A DNA stretch of 64,000 nucleotides, taken from Chloranthus sessilifolius (taxonomy: Eukaryota > Streptophyta > Magnoliopsida > Chloranthales > Chloranthaceae). This document shows, piece by piece, positions 11,273 through 22,464 of the stretch. How positions within the stretch are numbered: position 1 is the stretch's first letter; every line of letters starts with the position of its first letter. The stretch spans positions 6,724,088-6,788,087 of the forward strand of contig CM037593.1 in NCBI GenBank assembly GCA_021018995.1, given 5' to 3'. The position numbers and the translations under genes were made by a program. The notes under the pieces were generated by a model, which did no database searches, was not told the origin of the DNA, and saw only the letters and a program-made list of their open reading frames with translations.

Positions 11273-12399
11273 TGACGCAGGACAAAACCCTAAACTACGT
11301 GAATGCGATGAATTAATTACTTGCTGAAATTAATTTACATTAAATTGAACAATGAATCTGAAAATAAAGCGAATGCCTTAGGGCTTCAATGTTTTCCATA
11401 TGGAAGATCACGTTCGGGTTCAAGAAAGGGTCCAGTCTTTGCGTTAGATTTGTTAGAGTTGCGGTGTAGATCGGCCCTAGAGGTAGAACTCTAGGTTTTT
11501 CAGATTAGGGCGCTCACATCCAATGATGGGATCACTGGTTTTCTTCGGGTATTTGATGTGGACTGGTTTAATGGCTTAGGTGAGATCTAGGGTTATTGAA
11601 TTGGATCGATTCAATGATTCAGATAAAAACTAGGGTTTATGATTGTCAGAATATTTGAAAGAGTAATGACTGAATTTAGAGCTTATGAAAAATAAAGTAA
11701 AACAGAGAAAGATAAATCAAAAGAGATAGTGAATGATAGATTATGGGCTTCGCACCCTTGGCTTCACACCAAACTCTTCTCAGGAAGAAGATTCACTCTT
11801 CGTAGTTGCTCATCTCAAGCAGAAAGCATAAGCTTTTTTTTTTTTTTTTCATTAATAAAAAACTAATTACATTATTTATGGAGAGACCTTATATAGGAGG
11901 TCTTAAAATAAAACCCTAAAACGAAAATAAACAAAAAAAAGACAAATTTACCCCTAAAACATAAGTTCGAATTCTAAAAAATTACATCCTTGGGATCCGG
12001 GGTAGTTTTTCTCCTGATCGGGCCACTGTTGTAGCGGGGGGTGGGGCTTGGGCTTTTCTTTTCTGTTGTAGTCTCTTTTCTTGATTGGTGTCAAGGCCTC
12101 TATGCCTTGGCTACTCCCTTGTACTGTTTCTTTTCAGCACCTTGCTGGCTTTTCAATACAATTTTGAGTTTACCGATAAAAAAAAAAAAAAAAAATCATT
12201 ATCGTGCGATTTCGTTCGATCGAACAAAAATTTCGTTCGATCGAACCTTTTTTCGATCGAACGAAAATGTCGATTTCCCCTCCTTTACGTCTGGTTTCTC
12301 CTCCTTTACGCCTGGTTCTGATTTCCATTCCGCTTCTTCCGACGTCGGTACACGCGAAACAGTCCGTATCCGATGTCTACAATGTCGGCATCCCCGTCA
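11273..12399 (-). repeat. Element A 5' LTR with LINE insertion
   Basis: TGACGCAGGAC to ...CCCCGTCA. It is colinear with the 3' LTR at 3052-3947 apart from about 212 bp of inserted LINE tail and a small extra repeat in the CTCCTTTACG region. Its TATA box is at 11887-11896 (minus). Confidence 0.85.
11984..12195 (+). mobile_element. 5'-truncated LINE 3' end with poly(A)
   Basis: The sequence ends in a run of A after ACCGATA and contains CAGCACCTTGCTGGC. This matches, in inverted orientation, the 3' ends of the LINEs at 23028 and 47673 (GATAAAAA, then CGCCTTGCTG). It interrupts the 5' LTR of element A, which is continuous in the other LTR. Confidence 0.8.
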
Positions 12400-12640
12400 A
12401 CTTTATATTCCCACGATCTTCCATTTCAGATTTTTTCTTTTTATACTGTTCAGATTGTGAAATGAGAATTTATTTTTGTGTCCTTTTGGTGAGCAAGTTA
12501 TCTCCAACAGTTCTCACAAATCCTCTTTCCTTAATAGATTTGTAGAAGCTACCAAACCGTTCTCTTGAAGTAAATTCACTACCATCATCGAGCAGCTCCT
12601 ATCCATGACACCCGATCATGAGAATGGGTGCCACATGGCT
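12400..12640 (-). pseudogene. Ty1/copia remnant, continued
   Basis: Minus strand. It reads a weak copia integrase-like stretch (DGSEFTSRE...FYKSIKERG) and joins in the outside sequence to the copia RT at 2890-3051 once element A is removed. It is degraded, and the assignment rests mainly on this continuity. Confidence 0.45.
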
Positions 12641-12905
12641 GCAAATTAGTGTGGGACCAAGTAAGTTACCTGGTCCGTCGTACCAGGCTACCTTTATCGA
12701 TAAAATTGTTAATAAACTGAAGAATGGAGACTTAGTAAGCTCATTTTGGAACATGAAAGAACATTGGGTAGAGAAACATCACCTATGGAAGTTGTAATGA
12801 GCACCAATGTGAAAATTGGTTGGCTACACCAATCACCAATGAATATCTTTTCAATTTTCATATTATATATTAGTTTTGGGTGGCATTATTTGCATCCGTT
12901 TTTCC

Positions 12906-13268
12906 TGTGAAGAGCGCACACTCTTCGACCATAAGAGACCGTTAACTGCCTTGAATCAGATGATGGAGATCGTTTTTCATCCCAATCTTCGACACAATAG
13001 ATCTTGAGATCATGGCGCACCTATCAGACGGTCACATGTTGATTCCACGTGGCACACATCCCCAAAAGTGACCGTGATTGTGGACATACGTATCAGATGA
13101 GCACTTTTGGGGATGTGTGCCACATGGAATCAACATGTGACCGTCTGATAGGTGCGCCATGATCTCAAGATCTATTGTGTCAAAGATTGGGATGAAAACC
13201 GATCTCCATCATCTGATTCAAGGCAGTCAACGGTTATTTGTGGTGGAACAACGTGTGCTCTTCCACCC
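12906..13268. mobile_element. Fold-back element (long TIRs) in AAH intron b
   Basis: About 165-bp inverted arms: CTGCCTTGAATCAGATGATG on the left and its complement on the right, separated by a short loop near 13085. It is non-coding. TTTTTCCT occurs just outside on both sides and may be a TSD, but the edges are uneven. Related arms occur at 15578-15676, 15985-16378 and 16495-16690. Confidence 0.75.
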
Positions 13269-13771
13269 ATTAGCTTTTTCCTATTTTTTATTGTAGAAAT
13301 AATTCATCATATGCAAGTGCTAGACACTTGAAGTGGCTCGATTTCACTATGCCAAGCAGTGCACCTGTTTGAACTACGCTTAGAATGCTTGCTTACTAGC
13401 GATCAGTTTAATGAACCAAAGGAGTTTTACGAAAAAAATATTGAAATGCTGAATCCTTTACCTAAGAAAAGTGAAGTGAAAAAACTATCCCATAGTTCAA
13501 GAAGTCGAATGAAAATATAGTTGGATATACCATTAGCATGCCTAATTTGTGTGTTAACTATATGCCACATATCTAACTCACTACTCTAAATATCTTTCTT
13601 GGTGCCTAAATGCAAAAACTTCTCCAATGATTTAAATGTATTCAATTGTTTCCAGGGAATTAGTATCGGGAATTTGAATCAATTTAGGATTTCATATTAA
13701 GTGTGCTGAGCATACCTAGTTTCGTGAAGAAAGGAGCGTCTTTTTTTTGTAACTTTGCTTGCAACTAGCAG
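13269..13771 (+). other. AAH intron b, distal part
   Basis: Non-coding intron sequence ending in a pyrimidine-poor but usable acceptor (ctagcag) at 13765-13771. No element boundary is evident. Confidence 0.5.
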
Positions 13772-13881
13772 GTCATTGCATTTAGTGATGAGGAGGGTGT
13801 TAGGTTTCAATCAACCTTTCTAGGAAGCTCTGCTATTTCCGGTATTCTACCGGTGTCGGCGTTGCAGATATCTGACAAGAG
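13772..13881 (+). CDS. AAH: Allantoate amidohydrolase, internal exon 3
   Basis: Phase 0 start; 36 codons plus two bases. It reads VIAFSDEEGVRFQSTFLGS...ISDK and ends in AG before a gtttcc donor. DEEG carries the general-base Glu and the next metal-ligand Glu of M20 amidohydrolases. The bases AG join the G of the next exon to make Arg, giving DKRGITMQ, where the Arabidopsis enzyme has DKSGISVQ as I remember it. Confidence 0.88.
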
Positions 13882-13917
13882 GTTTCCTTCAGTATATACA
13901 GTAACTGAAATCTTTTA

Positions 13918-14330
13918 GGGAGCTACAACTTGCACATGAGATTTGTACCCAGGCACATTGCTCAAAAAGGAAGGCTTGATATTTTTGAGATCTGTGCCAT
14001 GTTGAACACCATCTAAGCCCTTTGATTCGAAGGCCATGATGTAAAGATCTTTTCTTCGAAAGAATGACATGAAACATGATCTCTACCATCTGATATGTCT
14101 CAGTTAATCATTAAATCAGCATTGAATCAGATGATGGTCTTTGACAGCATTGAATCAGATGATAGAGATCACGTTTCATGCCGGTCTTTGCCAGAAAAGA
14201 TCTTTACATCATGGCCTTCAAATCAAAGGGCTTAGATGGTGTTTCACATGGCACAGATCTAAAAAATATCAAGTCTTTCTTTTTAGACGACATGCCATGG
14301 TACAAATCTTGTGTGCCAGTTGTAGCTCCC
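13918..14330. mobile_element. Mutator-type fold-back MITE in AAH intron c
   Basis: Ends are GGGAGCTACAACTTGCAC... and ...CTGGCACA/GTTGTAGCTCCC region inverted; the arms are about 190 bp each. The 9-bp TSD AATCTTTTA is exact at 13909-13917 and 14331-14339. A 9-bp TSD is diagnostic of Mutator-like elements. It starts 36 bp after the exon 3 donor. Removing it leaves an intron of about 86 bp. Confidence 0.88.
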
Positions 14331-14389
14331 AATCTTTTATTAAGGCTCCTTTTTTTCTCTGTGTATTTTATGCATGAGTCCTTATCCAG

Positions 14390-14495
14390 GGGTATAACAA
14401 TGCAAGATGCTCTCAAGGAGAACTCCTTCGAGGCTACAGAGGAAAGCTTTATTAAGCTCAGGTATGACCCCAATTCAGTCTGGGGTTATATTGAG
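14390..14495 (+). CDS. AAH: Allantoate amidohydrolase, internal exon 4
   Basis: One base completing Arg, then 35 codons: GITMQDALKENSFEA... to RYDPNSVWGYIE. It lies between an ag acceptor (14388-14389) and a GTAATT donor. It covers the QDALKEN and VWGYxE landmarks of plant AAH. Confidence 0.87.
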
Positions 14496-14610
14496 GTAAT
14501 TCCATTCTTACGGTGCTCATTTCTGTTGGATTTTAGTTTCTATAATAATTATTCCAAACTATGGAAATAATTAAAAATTGAAATGCTCCTTTATCTCCTA
14601 CATTCCACAG

Positions 14611-14697
14611 CTTCACATTGAACAAGGCCCTGTACTAGAAATGGTTGGTCTCCCGCTTGGAGTGGTGAAAGCTATAGCTGGACAGACACGATTAAGG
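14611..14697 (+). CDS. AAH: Allantoate amidohydrolase, internal exon 5 (last in window)
   Basis: Twenty-nine codons in phase 0, LHIEQGPVLEMVGLPLG to GQTRLR, after a tccacag acceptor and before GTATGC. The His of HIEQGP is a metal ligand in the family. The next exon should start VTVKGSQGHAG-like and carry the substrate-binding His. I could not find it anywhere to position 64000, so the following intron exceeds 49 kb or the gene is broken here. Confidence 0.88.
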
Positions 14698-15257
14698 GTA
14701 TGCGATGTTAATTTCTTTCATGTTGCAATTTCATTTCAACTGTGGTTATGTTTGTAGTTGCGTGCAAGGAAAGTAAATAGGACCGGCTCTCTTTAGAAGC
14801 TGTGTAAGACCGATCTCCTTACAAGCACCTATTCATTCATATGGCGCCACTTGGGATACATCTTATGTCAGTGTTTGTATTTCATGTGGATCACCATCAT
14901 CTGCATTACACTCAGTCCAAAAATTACTCCCATCGAAGGATTGTTACCACAAAATCCTAGCACTTTAATATGACCATCAAAAGATATGAACAATGGTCAA
15001 TACTAAAGTGCATCGATTTGATGGTTCAAAATTTCTAATGATTGTGCTTTTGGGTTCACATCATATTAAAATAGGAGCTGCCACTTTGATGACTTGGATT
15101 GCTCAAATGCTTGTGTGCCATGTGGCTTTTTAGTAGGTTTTGAAGGAGGTTCATCTTGTCAGGCCTCTAGGGACCCATTATCCCAAAGTCAATATATGTG
15201 CATATAGGGGGCCTATCACATGTCCTTGACTGCATTTATATGCGACACATTTTTATT
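14698..15257 (+). other. AAH intron e, start
   Basis: About 560 bp of non-coding sequence before the Mutator-type element. No gene or clear repeat is seen. Confidence 0.6.
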
Positions 15258-15577
15258 GGGAGCCATTAGTTGCACATGCTTTTCAAGTGATTGCTCCATA
15301 TTAGTAAAAAATTTAATATTATCTTTTTTTTAATGACGAAATTAACTTGGTAGCTGCACCTTTGGTAAAGAGAGAGAAGGCTGTAGAGAGGTTTAGAGAG
15401 AGAATGGTTGAGAGAGAGAGAACGATAGAGAGTGTGAGACCGGAGAGTAGGGGCGGATCTACATACAATGGTGGGGGGTCACTGGCCCCCCCAAAGTTTT
15501 AAAGAAACCTTAAAAGGCCTTAAGGGCCATGGAATAGGGCCATGCATATATCTATTTAAAGGACCCCCCAAGCTTTT

Positions 15578-15676
15578 AACCGTTTGATAGGTTGGCCATG
15601 ATCTCTAGATCTACTTTGTGGAAAATTGGGATAAAAAATAATCTCTATCGTCTGATTCAAGACAGTCAATATGCTA
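15578..15676. repeat. Partial fold-back arm
   Basis: One arm only of the family seen at 12906-13268 (TTGATAGGTTGGCCATGATC, then CTGATTCAAGACAGTCAA). Confidence 0.6.
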
Positions 15677-15984
15677 AGATTGGAACCATTGGTTGTTGAG
15701 ACCGAATCTTGGTTGCAAATACCCGTTCCCTTAATTTAATATGATAAAGCTAGAAGAGAGAAACTAGGCGTAATAAAATCTAATAAAATCATAAGGGGAA
15801 CCCTTATTTGCTTCCCCTTATATGCAGCTATAGTTTTAATTACACATCATACGGTTGCTAATAATGGTAGGTACCCATTTAAAATGCGGTGCCTCTTTTC
15901 TCGCTCCCTTTTCTCATACCTACAAAAAATCTCTCTCCCAAGCCACCTATTATAAAGAGTTGGGTACCTCTTTTCGCGCCCAAG

Positions 15985-16378
15985 CAATCTCTTAGGGCAC
16001 CTATGTTTGAAACCCTTAAACTTGTTGACTGATTAGAATTAGACGATCTAAATTGTTTTTCATTTCAATCTTCCACACGATGGATCTTGAGACCATGAAC
16101 GTACCATCAGACGGTCTATTTTTATTCCACGTGGTACAAATCCCCAAAAGTAGAGAGCAACTACTTGCACATGAGACAAAATTTCACATGGCATACATCA
16201 GGTTTAAGCAGTATTTTTTGGGGATTTATACCACGTGGAATGAAAAATAGACAGTCTGATTGTACGTTCATGGTCTCAAGATCCATCGTGTGAAAATTGG
16301 GGTGAAAAGCAATCTCCATCGTCTGATTTGAAGTAGTTATTGAGTTTTAGGGAGTTTCGAACGTATGCGCTCTTAAAG
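15985..16378. mobile_element. Fold-back element
   Basis: Inverted arms of about 150 bp (TTGAAACCCTTAAACTTGTT... and the complement at 16340-16375), including ATGGATCTTGAGACCATGAA and its inverse. The middle holds a CTACTTGCACATGAG segment like the start of the 13918 MITE. Edges and TSD are unresolved. Confidence 0.6.
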
Positions 16379-16494
16379 TGTGCGTGGGAGGGAGCAGAGG
16401 TACCTAAAGAGTTTTACTGCTGAGTACCATTATTTAGACATTGTGAAATTGCAACCTCGTCCCATCTCCTCTATTCATGCATAATGCATTGACT

Positions 16495-16690
16495 ATTTTG
16501 AATTAGACGATGGAGAGCATTTTCCGTCCCAATTTTCAACACAATGGATCTTGAGATCGTAGGCGTACCATCAGACAGTTTTTTCTTGGTGGCACACATC
16601 CCAAAAAGTGACCCCAAATCATGTTTGAGCAAGAGGTCTTCCATGTGATTTTAGATGTGTGCCACATGAAATCAAAATTGACTGTATGAT
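16495..16690. repeat. Degenerate fold-back copy
   Basis: One recognisable arm (GAATTAGACGATGGAGAGCA, ATGGATCTTGAGATCG) and a short decayed second arm. Confidence 0.5.
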
Positions 16691-16785
16691 CGTATGCCAC
16701 TAATTTGGGGAAAAAAAATTTGCGCTGGAACTATCGACTACCGACTGACCCCCCTTTAGGAAAATCCTGCGTCCGCCACCGCCGG

Positions 16786-17093
16786 AGAGAGAGAGGTGTA
16801 GAGAGAGAAAATAGTAGAGAGAGCAAGAGAGATGGAGAGAGAGAATGGTGTAGAGAGGTTTAGACAGAGAATGGTTGAGAGAGAAAGGACAGTGGAGAGA
16901 GAGAGAACGATAGAGAGAGAGAAAGGATAGTGAAGAGAGAGAATGATAGAGAGAGAGAGGTGTAGAGAGAGAATGGTAGAGAGAGAACAAGAGAGATGGA
17001 AAGAGAGAACAGTAGAGAGAAAGAGAGGTGGAGAGAGAGAGAACGGTGGAGAAAAAGAGAATGGTAGAGAGAGATAACGGTGGAGATAGAAAT

Positions 17094-17137
<44 letters not shown>

Positions 17138-17138
17138 C
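16786..17138. repeat. GA-rich degenerate microsatellite
   Basis: GAGAGA interspersed with GGTA/GTGGA. The long Ser-Leu reading frames on the minus strand are artefacts of the dinucleotide repeat. Confidence 0.92.
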
Positions 17139-17262
17139 TTGGGCTAAGAGAAAAGTGCAATTTTCATTTTAATTTTAGGTGCAATCACATAAAACATGTG
17201 CAATGACTAATTTAGGTTAATTCGGTGCAATCACTTAAAAGCGTGTGCAAGTAATGGCTCCC

Positions 17263-18205
17263 ATTTTTATTTTATATCAATAATTTTCTTTATGATGGAA
17301 TATGGAATGTAACCATTATATGCTGGTGAGTTTTCCCATGATTTTCTTGTTTGGGTTTGATAATCATTAAATTTGATAATTACCTTTTTTTTTTATTGTG
17401 ATATTTGCCGTCGCATGTACACATTTCCTCACCTATGCATACAAATATAAAATCACAAAGGCGTGTGCATGTGTGCTTATACAATTCTACAGTACTTTTA
17501 AGCACAAGCACATAGTACCTATATATGTGCATATGATACATTTTTATTTTTCTTTGCTCTTCAAGTCAGTGCATAATCTTGTTTCTATCTGGAGCATGGT
17601 AACAAGTATCTGCCATACGTATCATTTCACCAAGAACCGATACCGATACCACCTCGATACAGGTATCAGGGTGGTATCGGTATTGGTATCAGACTGATAC
17701 GGGTCAGAATCGGCAAGTACTATATCGGTATCGGCTGATATTGTCTCGTTTAGGATGATACTAACCGATACAACCAGTTTTTTTTTTCTTTTCAAAAAAA
17801 TGAAATTGGCTATTGGTATCGGCGATCATTATTGGCAGATAGGTATCGGTCCAAGATTAGACCGATACCCAATGACAATACCGATTTTGATTCCTTGATC
17901 CAGAGCGTTACCTGAAGTGGTTAAGTGAGACGCTCATTTTTTCTTTATATGGGAGAATGATCTATAGATGTGCCTCACAGTTACGAACTGAGGATTTCTA
18001 TTAATTCAGATTTGAGTATTTTTGTTTATGATGGGTGGATATCAGTGATTGCGACGGTTTTGTTGGGCTGCATGTTTCTTCATCAAAGTAAAGGTTTGCG
18101 GGTAGCCTTAGAGATTTGAGAAATTCAACTTTGGTGAACACTTGCGGTTTGGGTGAAAAGAAAGTGGTGCTGGAAAGTGTGTTGGCCAGTTTTGCTAAAA
18201 GGAAG
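17263..18205 (+). other. Intron e spacer with CGATAC-type repeats
   Basis: AT-rich intron. About 17635-17885 is packed with GGTATCGG/CCGATACC motifs in both orientations and resembles the ends of the TIR element at 27282-34304. No gene is seen. Confidence 0.6.
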
Positions 18206-19164
18206 TGACGGGGACCGTATCGTTTCTACCGGTGTAGAAAGAAGAAGCGGAATGGAAGTCAGATCTAGGCAAAGATGAAAATTCTGGAGAATTGAAGGAG
18301 TACAGGGCAAATTCAATCGATCGAATCATATACTCGATTGATAAAAAATTTTGATCGATTGAATGTCGACGGCGATATTTTATATATATGTGAATTTCGA
18401 TCGATCGATTTTCACTTTCGATTGATCGAAATCGCGCCGAGTTGTTTTAGCAGTCTAATTTCGAACTTAAGTTTTAGGGGTTTATTTGTCTTTTATTTAA
18501 TATTCGTTTTAGGGTTTTCTTTTATTGTAAGACCTCCTATATAAGGTCCTTAAGCTAAACAATGTAATTAGTTGATTGATTATTGAAGGAGAGCTTTTGC
18601 TTTGTGAAGAGAGAGTCTTCTTCCCCGTGATGGGTTTGGTGTGAGACCAAGGGAGTGATTCCCATATATCTTGTGTAATCTTTATCTTCAATTTGTGGTG
18701 ATCTATTATATTTGCTACTTCTCGATCTGTGTTTGCTTTTCTAAACCTTAGATTAATTGTTTCCTTTCGATCCCAAACCCTCAACCTTTTGAAGCCATAA
18801 ACCACACAAAGCCCACACTCCTTTCCAAAACCAAAAATTGATGTGAAAGCCATGAGCCTTTTACAAACTGTAAATCCTTTTCACAACCCAATTTGGAATT
18901 TGTAAATCTACATTGGATTGAAGACGAGCGCCTAAGCCTGGAAAAGCTAGTCTTATCTCTAGGCCGATCTCGCCTCAACTCTAAACGTACTTGCGCATTG
19001 GACTGAACCCTATCCGAATATCGTGTGATCTACCCATCAAAATTCTGCAAACCCTAAAGGTATCAAAGATAATTTTGCGATTAAACTTGAGTTAATTTAT
19101 TTAATTTCGGCAAAATTTGCATTAAAATCATATTCACGTATTTTAGGGTCGTTGTCTCGCGTCA
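18206..19164 (+). repeat. Element B 5' LTR
   Basis: TGACGGGGACC to ...CTCGCGTCA. The order is a coding-tail relic, ATCGATCGA palindromes (about 18314-18440), TATA box 18537-18546, then a transcribed leader with a TTTGGTGTGAGACC motif. Confidence 0.9.
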
Positions 19165-19168
19165 GTTT

Positions 19169-19180
19169 TGGTATCAGAGA
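19169..19180 (+). other. Primer-binding site of element B
   Basis: TGGTATCAGAGA, 11 of 12 bases of the common plant initiator-Met-tRNA primer site, 4 bp downstream of the LTR. Confidence 0.88.
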
Positions 19181-19296
19181 CCTAGGTTTTCTAGGTTAGG
19201 GCATCTTTGCTTGTCATATTTATTTTATTGCATTGTTTTCTTTTGTGAGTCCATATTGCATTCCATATTAGAACCCTAATAGACCTTGTGATCACC

Positions 19297-20515
19297 ATGG
19301 CTTCGGATAAGGTTCTTAATACTCTTAGAGCTATGCGAGAATAAATGGGTGCGATTAATGCACGTCTGAATAGAGCAAGCCCAAACATCCCTAGGAGTTG
19401 GTAATGATAGATTACGTGATCGAATCAACCAACCGGAAGCGATGGGTGGACTCGAAAATCAACACCAAGAGCGCGAGTGTCCTCACTTCGAACGTAATGG
19501 TCGCCAAGACAACCGGAACCGTAGGGATCATCGTAGGGATGACTATTACCCCGAAGTTCAACTCTTCAAGAATGTCCGAGTTGAGATTTCGACTTTCGAT
19601 GGAGGAATGGACCCTGTTCTCTTCCTCGATTGGATTTTCGATATGGACCAACACTTTGATTGGTATGCCATGAATGACGACCGTTGCGTTAGACTCGTTA
19701 AAATGAAGTTGGTTGGTCAAGCTCGGCTTTTCTGGCTCAATGTTGAGCGCATTAGGGTGAATGCGGGTTGCCCTCCCATTACCTGTTGGGACGACATGAA
19801 GGAACGCCTTACAGAGAAGTATGTTCCTTTATCATACCACTAACGCCTCCTCGACCAGTGGCAAAATTTACGTCAAGGTGGTATGCCCGTGTCCGTTTAT
19901 ATTGCCAAATTCGAAGAGTTCATGATGAGGGCAAAAGTATCGGAAGACCTTGAAATCACTCTTTAGATTCCGCACCGGATTGCGACTTGATTTGCAAAAA
20001 AAGTTGATTTCTCACCCGGTAGAAACTCTTGAAAGATGCTATGCCGTTGTGCAAGATCTTGAACGGTACTTGAAAACTACGGTGGTGAAGAGGATTGAGT
20101 CACAATATAGAGGTCAACGATCCGGTGAGGGACGATTTAATCCTCCTCCCAAGCCTACACAACCCGCCCCTACCAATTCTAGGTTTGAAAAGGGAAAAGG
20201 TGTAGTCGGAGAATCATCAAGGGTTAATTCTCAAGTAAAGTGCTATAAATGTCATGGGATGGGACACTTTGCCGTCCAATGCTCTACGAAAGAACCCCAA
20301 AGAACTCTCTTCATTGAGGGAGAGGAGGATGATGATGAGGTAGTGGTTGAAGAGGAAGTATTTGAACTGGTTTGCACACCTAGTGATGAGGAGGGTGACG
20401 TTATTGGTCATGCTTTATTTGTGAGGTGTGCCATCGCACAGCCTCAATGGAATGAAAAGGATGACTGGCGAAGGGAGAACATCTTCCACACCTTTGCCAG
20501 ATTTGGTGAAAAGAA
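19297..20515 (+). pseudogene. Element B gag
   Basis: Starts at the ATG at 19297 (MASDKVLNTLRAMRE, then a stop). Core gag is open in 19442-19843 (VLFLDWIFDMDQHFDWY, ARLFWLNVERIR), with a stop after VPLSYH. It resumes in a shifted frame and ends with the zinc knuckle CYKCHGMGHFAVQC near 20240-20285 and an acidic segment. Confidence 0.82.
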
Positions 20516-20945
20516 TTGTAGGGTCATCGTGGATAGCGGTAGTTGTACTAGCGTAATATCAACTCATGCAGTACGCCGCTTAGGGCTTACACCTGAAGCC
20601 CACCCGAGACCTTATAAAGACGCATGGGTCAATTCTTCATCTATTCCCGTGTCGAAAAGGTGCCGTGTACCGATTCAGTTAGGCTCTTATTCGGACACCT
20701 TATGGTGCAATGTGGTGCCGATCGCTGTGGGCCATATCATTTTGGGAAGGCCGTGACTCTACGACATGGATGTGACTCTTTCTGGTCGATCAAACATATG
20801 CATTTTCATGTATAAGGGCAAAAAGATCACTTTACACCCTTTGCCTCCCAAAACACCATCGACCAGCACCGTCGAAAAAAGGGCGAGTCTTCTAAATCCA
20901 TTAATATTGTGAGCCCTTTTGAGTTCGAGAAAGCATCGATAGATG
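20516..20945 (+). pseudogene. Element B protease
   Basis: The aspartic protease motif RVIVDSGSCTSVIS at about 20520-20560 continues to GHIILGRP at 20755, where a stop interrupts. A linker of the MTLSGRSN type follows in another frame. Confidence 0.78.
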
Positions 20946-22464
20946 GAGAGTGGTGTACGTAGTTGTCACCGTAGAGAGTGCTCCCGAGTTGGTGAGCGAG
21001 TGTCCCAAGGAGGTTGAGCCGATTTTAAAAGAGTTTACGGATGTCTTCCCTGAAGACTTACCAAACGAACTCCCTCCCCTGCGTGATATCCAACACGCAA
21101 TAGACTTGGTTCCTGGATCTACCTTACCGAACCTGCCCCACTATAGGTTGAATCCGGTTGAGCACGCCGAGTTGACTCGGCAAGTCAATGAGCTCCTTCA
21201 GAAGGGGTTCATCCAAGAGAGTCTGAGCCCGTGTGCCGTACCTGTCCTACTCACTCCTAAGAAAGATGGTACGTGGCGCATGTGTGTGGATAGTCATGCA
21301 ATCAATAAGATTGCGGTTAAGTATCGGTTTCCCATACCAAGGCTCGATGACATGCTCGATATGATGGTTGGTGCCACTATCTTTTCAAAGATAGACCTTA
21401 AGAGTGAATACCATCAAGTCCGCATCCACCCCGGTGATGAGTGGAAAACCGCCTTTAAGACTAAGGATGGTCTTTATGAGTGGATGGTCATGCCATTTGG
21501 GTTTTCTAATGCCCCGAGTACTTTCATGCGACTCATGACCCAAGTGTTGAGGCCGTTTCTAGGCAAATTCCTTGTTTATTTCGATGGCATCTTGATCTAT
21601 AGTTATGACAAGGATCAATACTAGAACCACCTTAGGTTGGTTTGTGAAACCCTCAAGGGCGAGAAGTTGTTTGCAAATCTCAAGAAGTGCACCTTCATGC
21701 AACCTTCCGTTGTCTTCTTGGGATTCATTATCTAGGCCAATGGAATGGCCGCGGACCCCGAAAAGGTTAGAGCCATTGTGGAGTGGCCCGAACCTAAGAA
21801 CATACACGATGTCCGCAGCTTCCATGGTTTGACTACTTTCTATCGTCGCTTCATCAGAAGCTTTAGCACCATTATGGCCTCAATTACAGATTGCATGAAA
21901 AAGGGGGACTTTAAATGGAGCAAAGCAGCGATAAAAGCCTTTGCTGAGATCAAACAACGAATAAGTAGTGCATCCATCATGCGATTGCTGAACTTTTCCA
22001 AAGTCTTTGAAGTCGCATGCGACGCATCGGGTGTAGGCATAGGAGTGCTTAGCCAAGAGGGTCACCCTGTGGCCTATTTTAGTGAAAAACTTAACGAGAC
22101 AAAGCAAAAATACTCCACCTATGACAAAGAGTTCTATGCGGTCGTTCGATCTCTTTGGTATTGGAAACATTACCTTAGACCGCATGAATTTGTGTTGTTC
22201 TCTGACCACGAAGCCTTACGCTTTCTTGCTTCACAGAAGAAGTTAAACCCAAGGCACGCGAAGTGGGTTGAGTACCTTCAAGGGTTCACATTCGTGTTAA
22301 AGCATAAGGCCGGTGCTGAAAATAGGGTTGCTGATGCACTTAGTCGGCCAGTGGTGACTTTGCGCACAATGAGCACCGAGGTCGTCGGGTTCAAAAGGTT
22401 AAAGGATGAGTACCCCAAGTGCCCAGATTTGGGGTTGAGTACACTGCTCTCCTTAGTAATCTGA
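20946..22464 (+). pseudogene. Element B reverse transcriptase and RNase H
   Basis: RT reads [47 protein letters not shown], then [10 protein letters not shown], where the second catalytic Asp has become Gly. There is a stop at 21624 and another near 21735. RNase H is open at 21745-22464 (VACDASGVGIGVLSQ, YSTYDKEFYAVV, DHEALRFL, ADALSRPV), with a frameshift at the end. Confidence 0.87.

Larger units (their letters stand above)
3052..12399 (-). mobile_element. Ty3/gypsy chromovirus-like element A
   Basis: The order in the sense (minus) direction is 5' LTR 11273-12399, primer site 11257-11268, gag, protease, RT, RNase H, integrase, chromodomain-like C terminus, 3' LTR 3052-3947. LTR ends are TG...CA. 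The 5-bp flanks do not match (gaact and acttt), but they overlap by act, and the outside sequence on both sides reads as the same copia remnant. So A inserted into that remnant, with a small later loss at one edge. Coding parts carry stops, and the RT active site is altered. A solo LTR (7199-9682) interrupts the protease, and a LINE tail (about 11984-12195) interrupts the 5' LTR. It is the same family as element C. Confidence 0.85.
15448..16781. mobile_element. hAT-type element nested in the Mutator-type element
   Basis: Ends are TAGGGGCGGATC... and ...GTCCGCCACCG; each is followed inward by a GGGGGGTCA block, inverted. The 8-bp TSD CCGGAGAG is exact at 15440-15447 and 16782-16789. It is non-coding and carries fold-back sequences, one complete (15985-16378) and two partial. 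Confidence 0.75.
15258..17262. mobile_element. Mutator-type non-autonomous element, 2.0 kb
   Basis: The terminal inverted repeat of about 45 bp begins GGGAGCCATTAGTTGCACAT and ends with its complement (...GTGTGCAAGTAATGGCTCCC). It is flanked by the exact 9-bp TSD ATTTTTATT at 15249-15257 and 17263-17271. No transposase is present. It contains a nested hAT-type element (15448-16781) and a GA-rich tract on both sides of it. Its first bases resemble the MITE at 13918 (GGGAGC...TTGCACAT). Confidence 0.88.

Noticed and set aside
16700-17160. Two long Ser/Leu-rich minus-strand ORFs
   Set aside because: They come from GA/CT low-complexity DNA; no domain, no homologue pattern, frame is open only because of the repeat.
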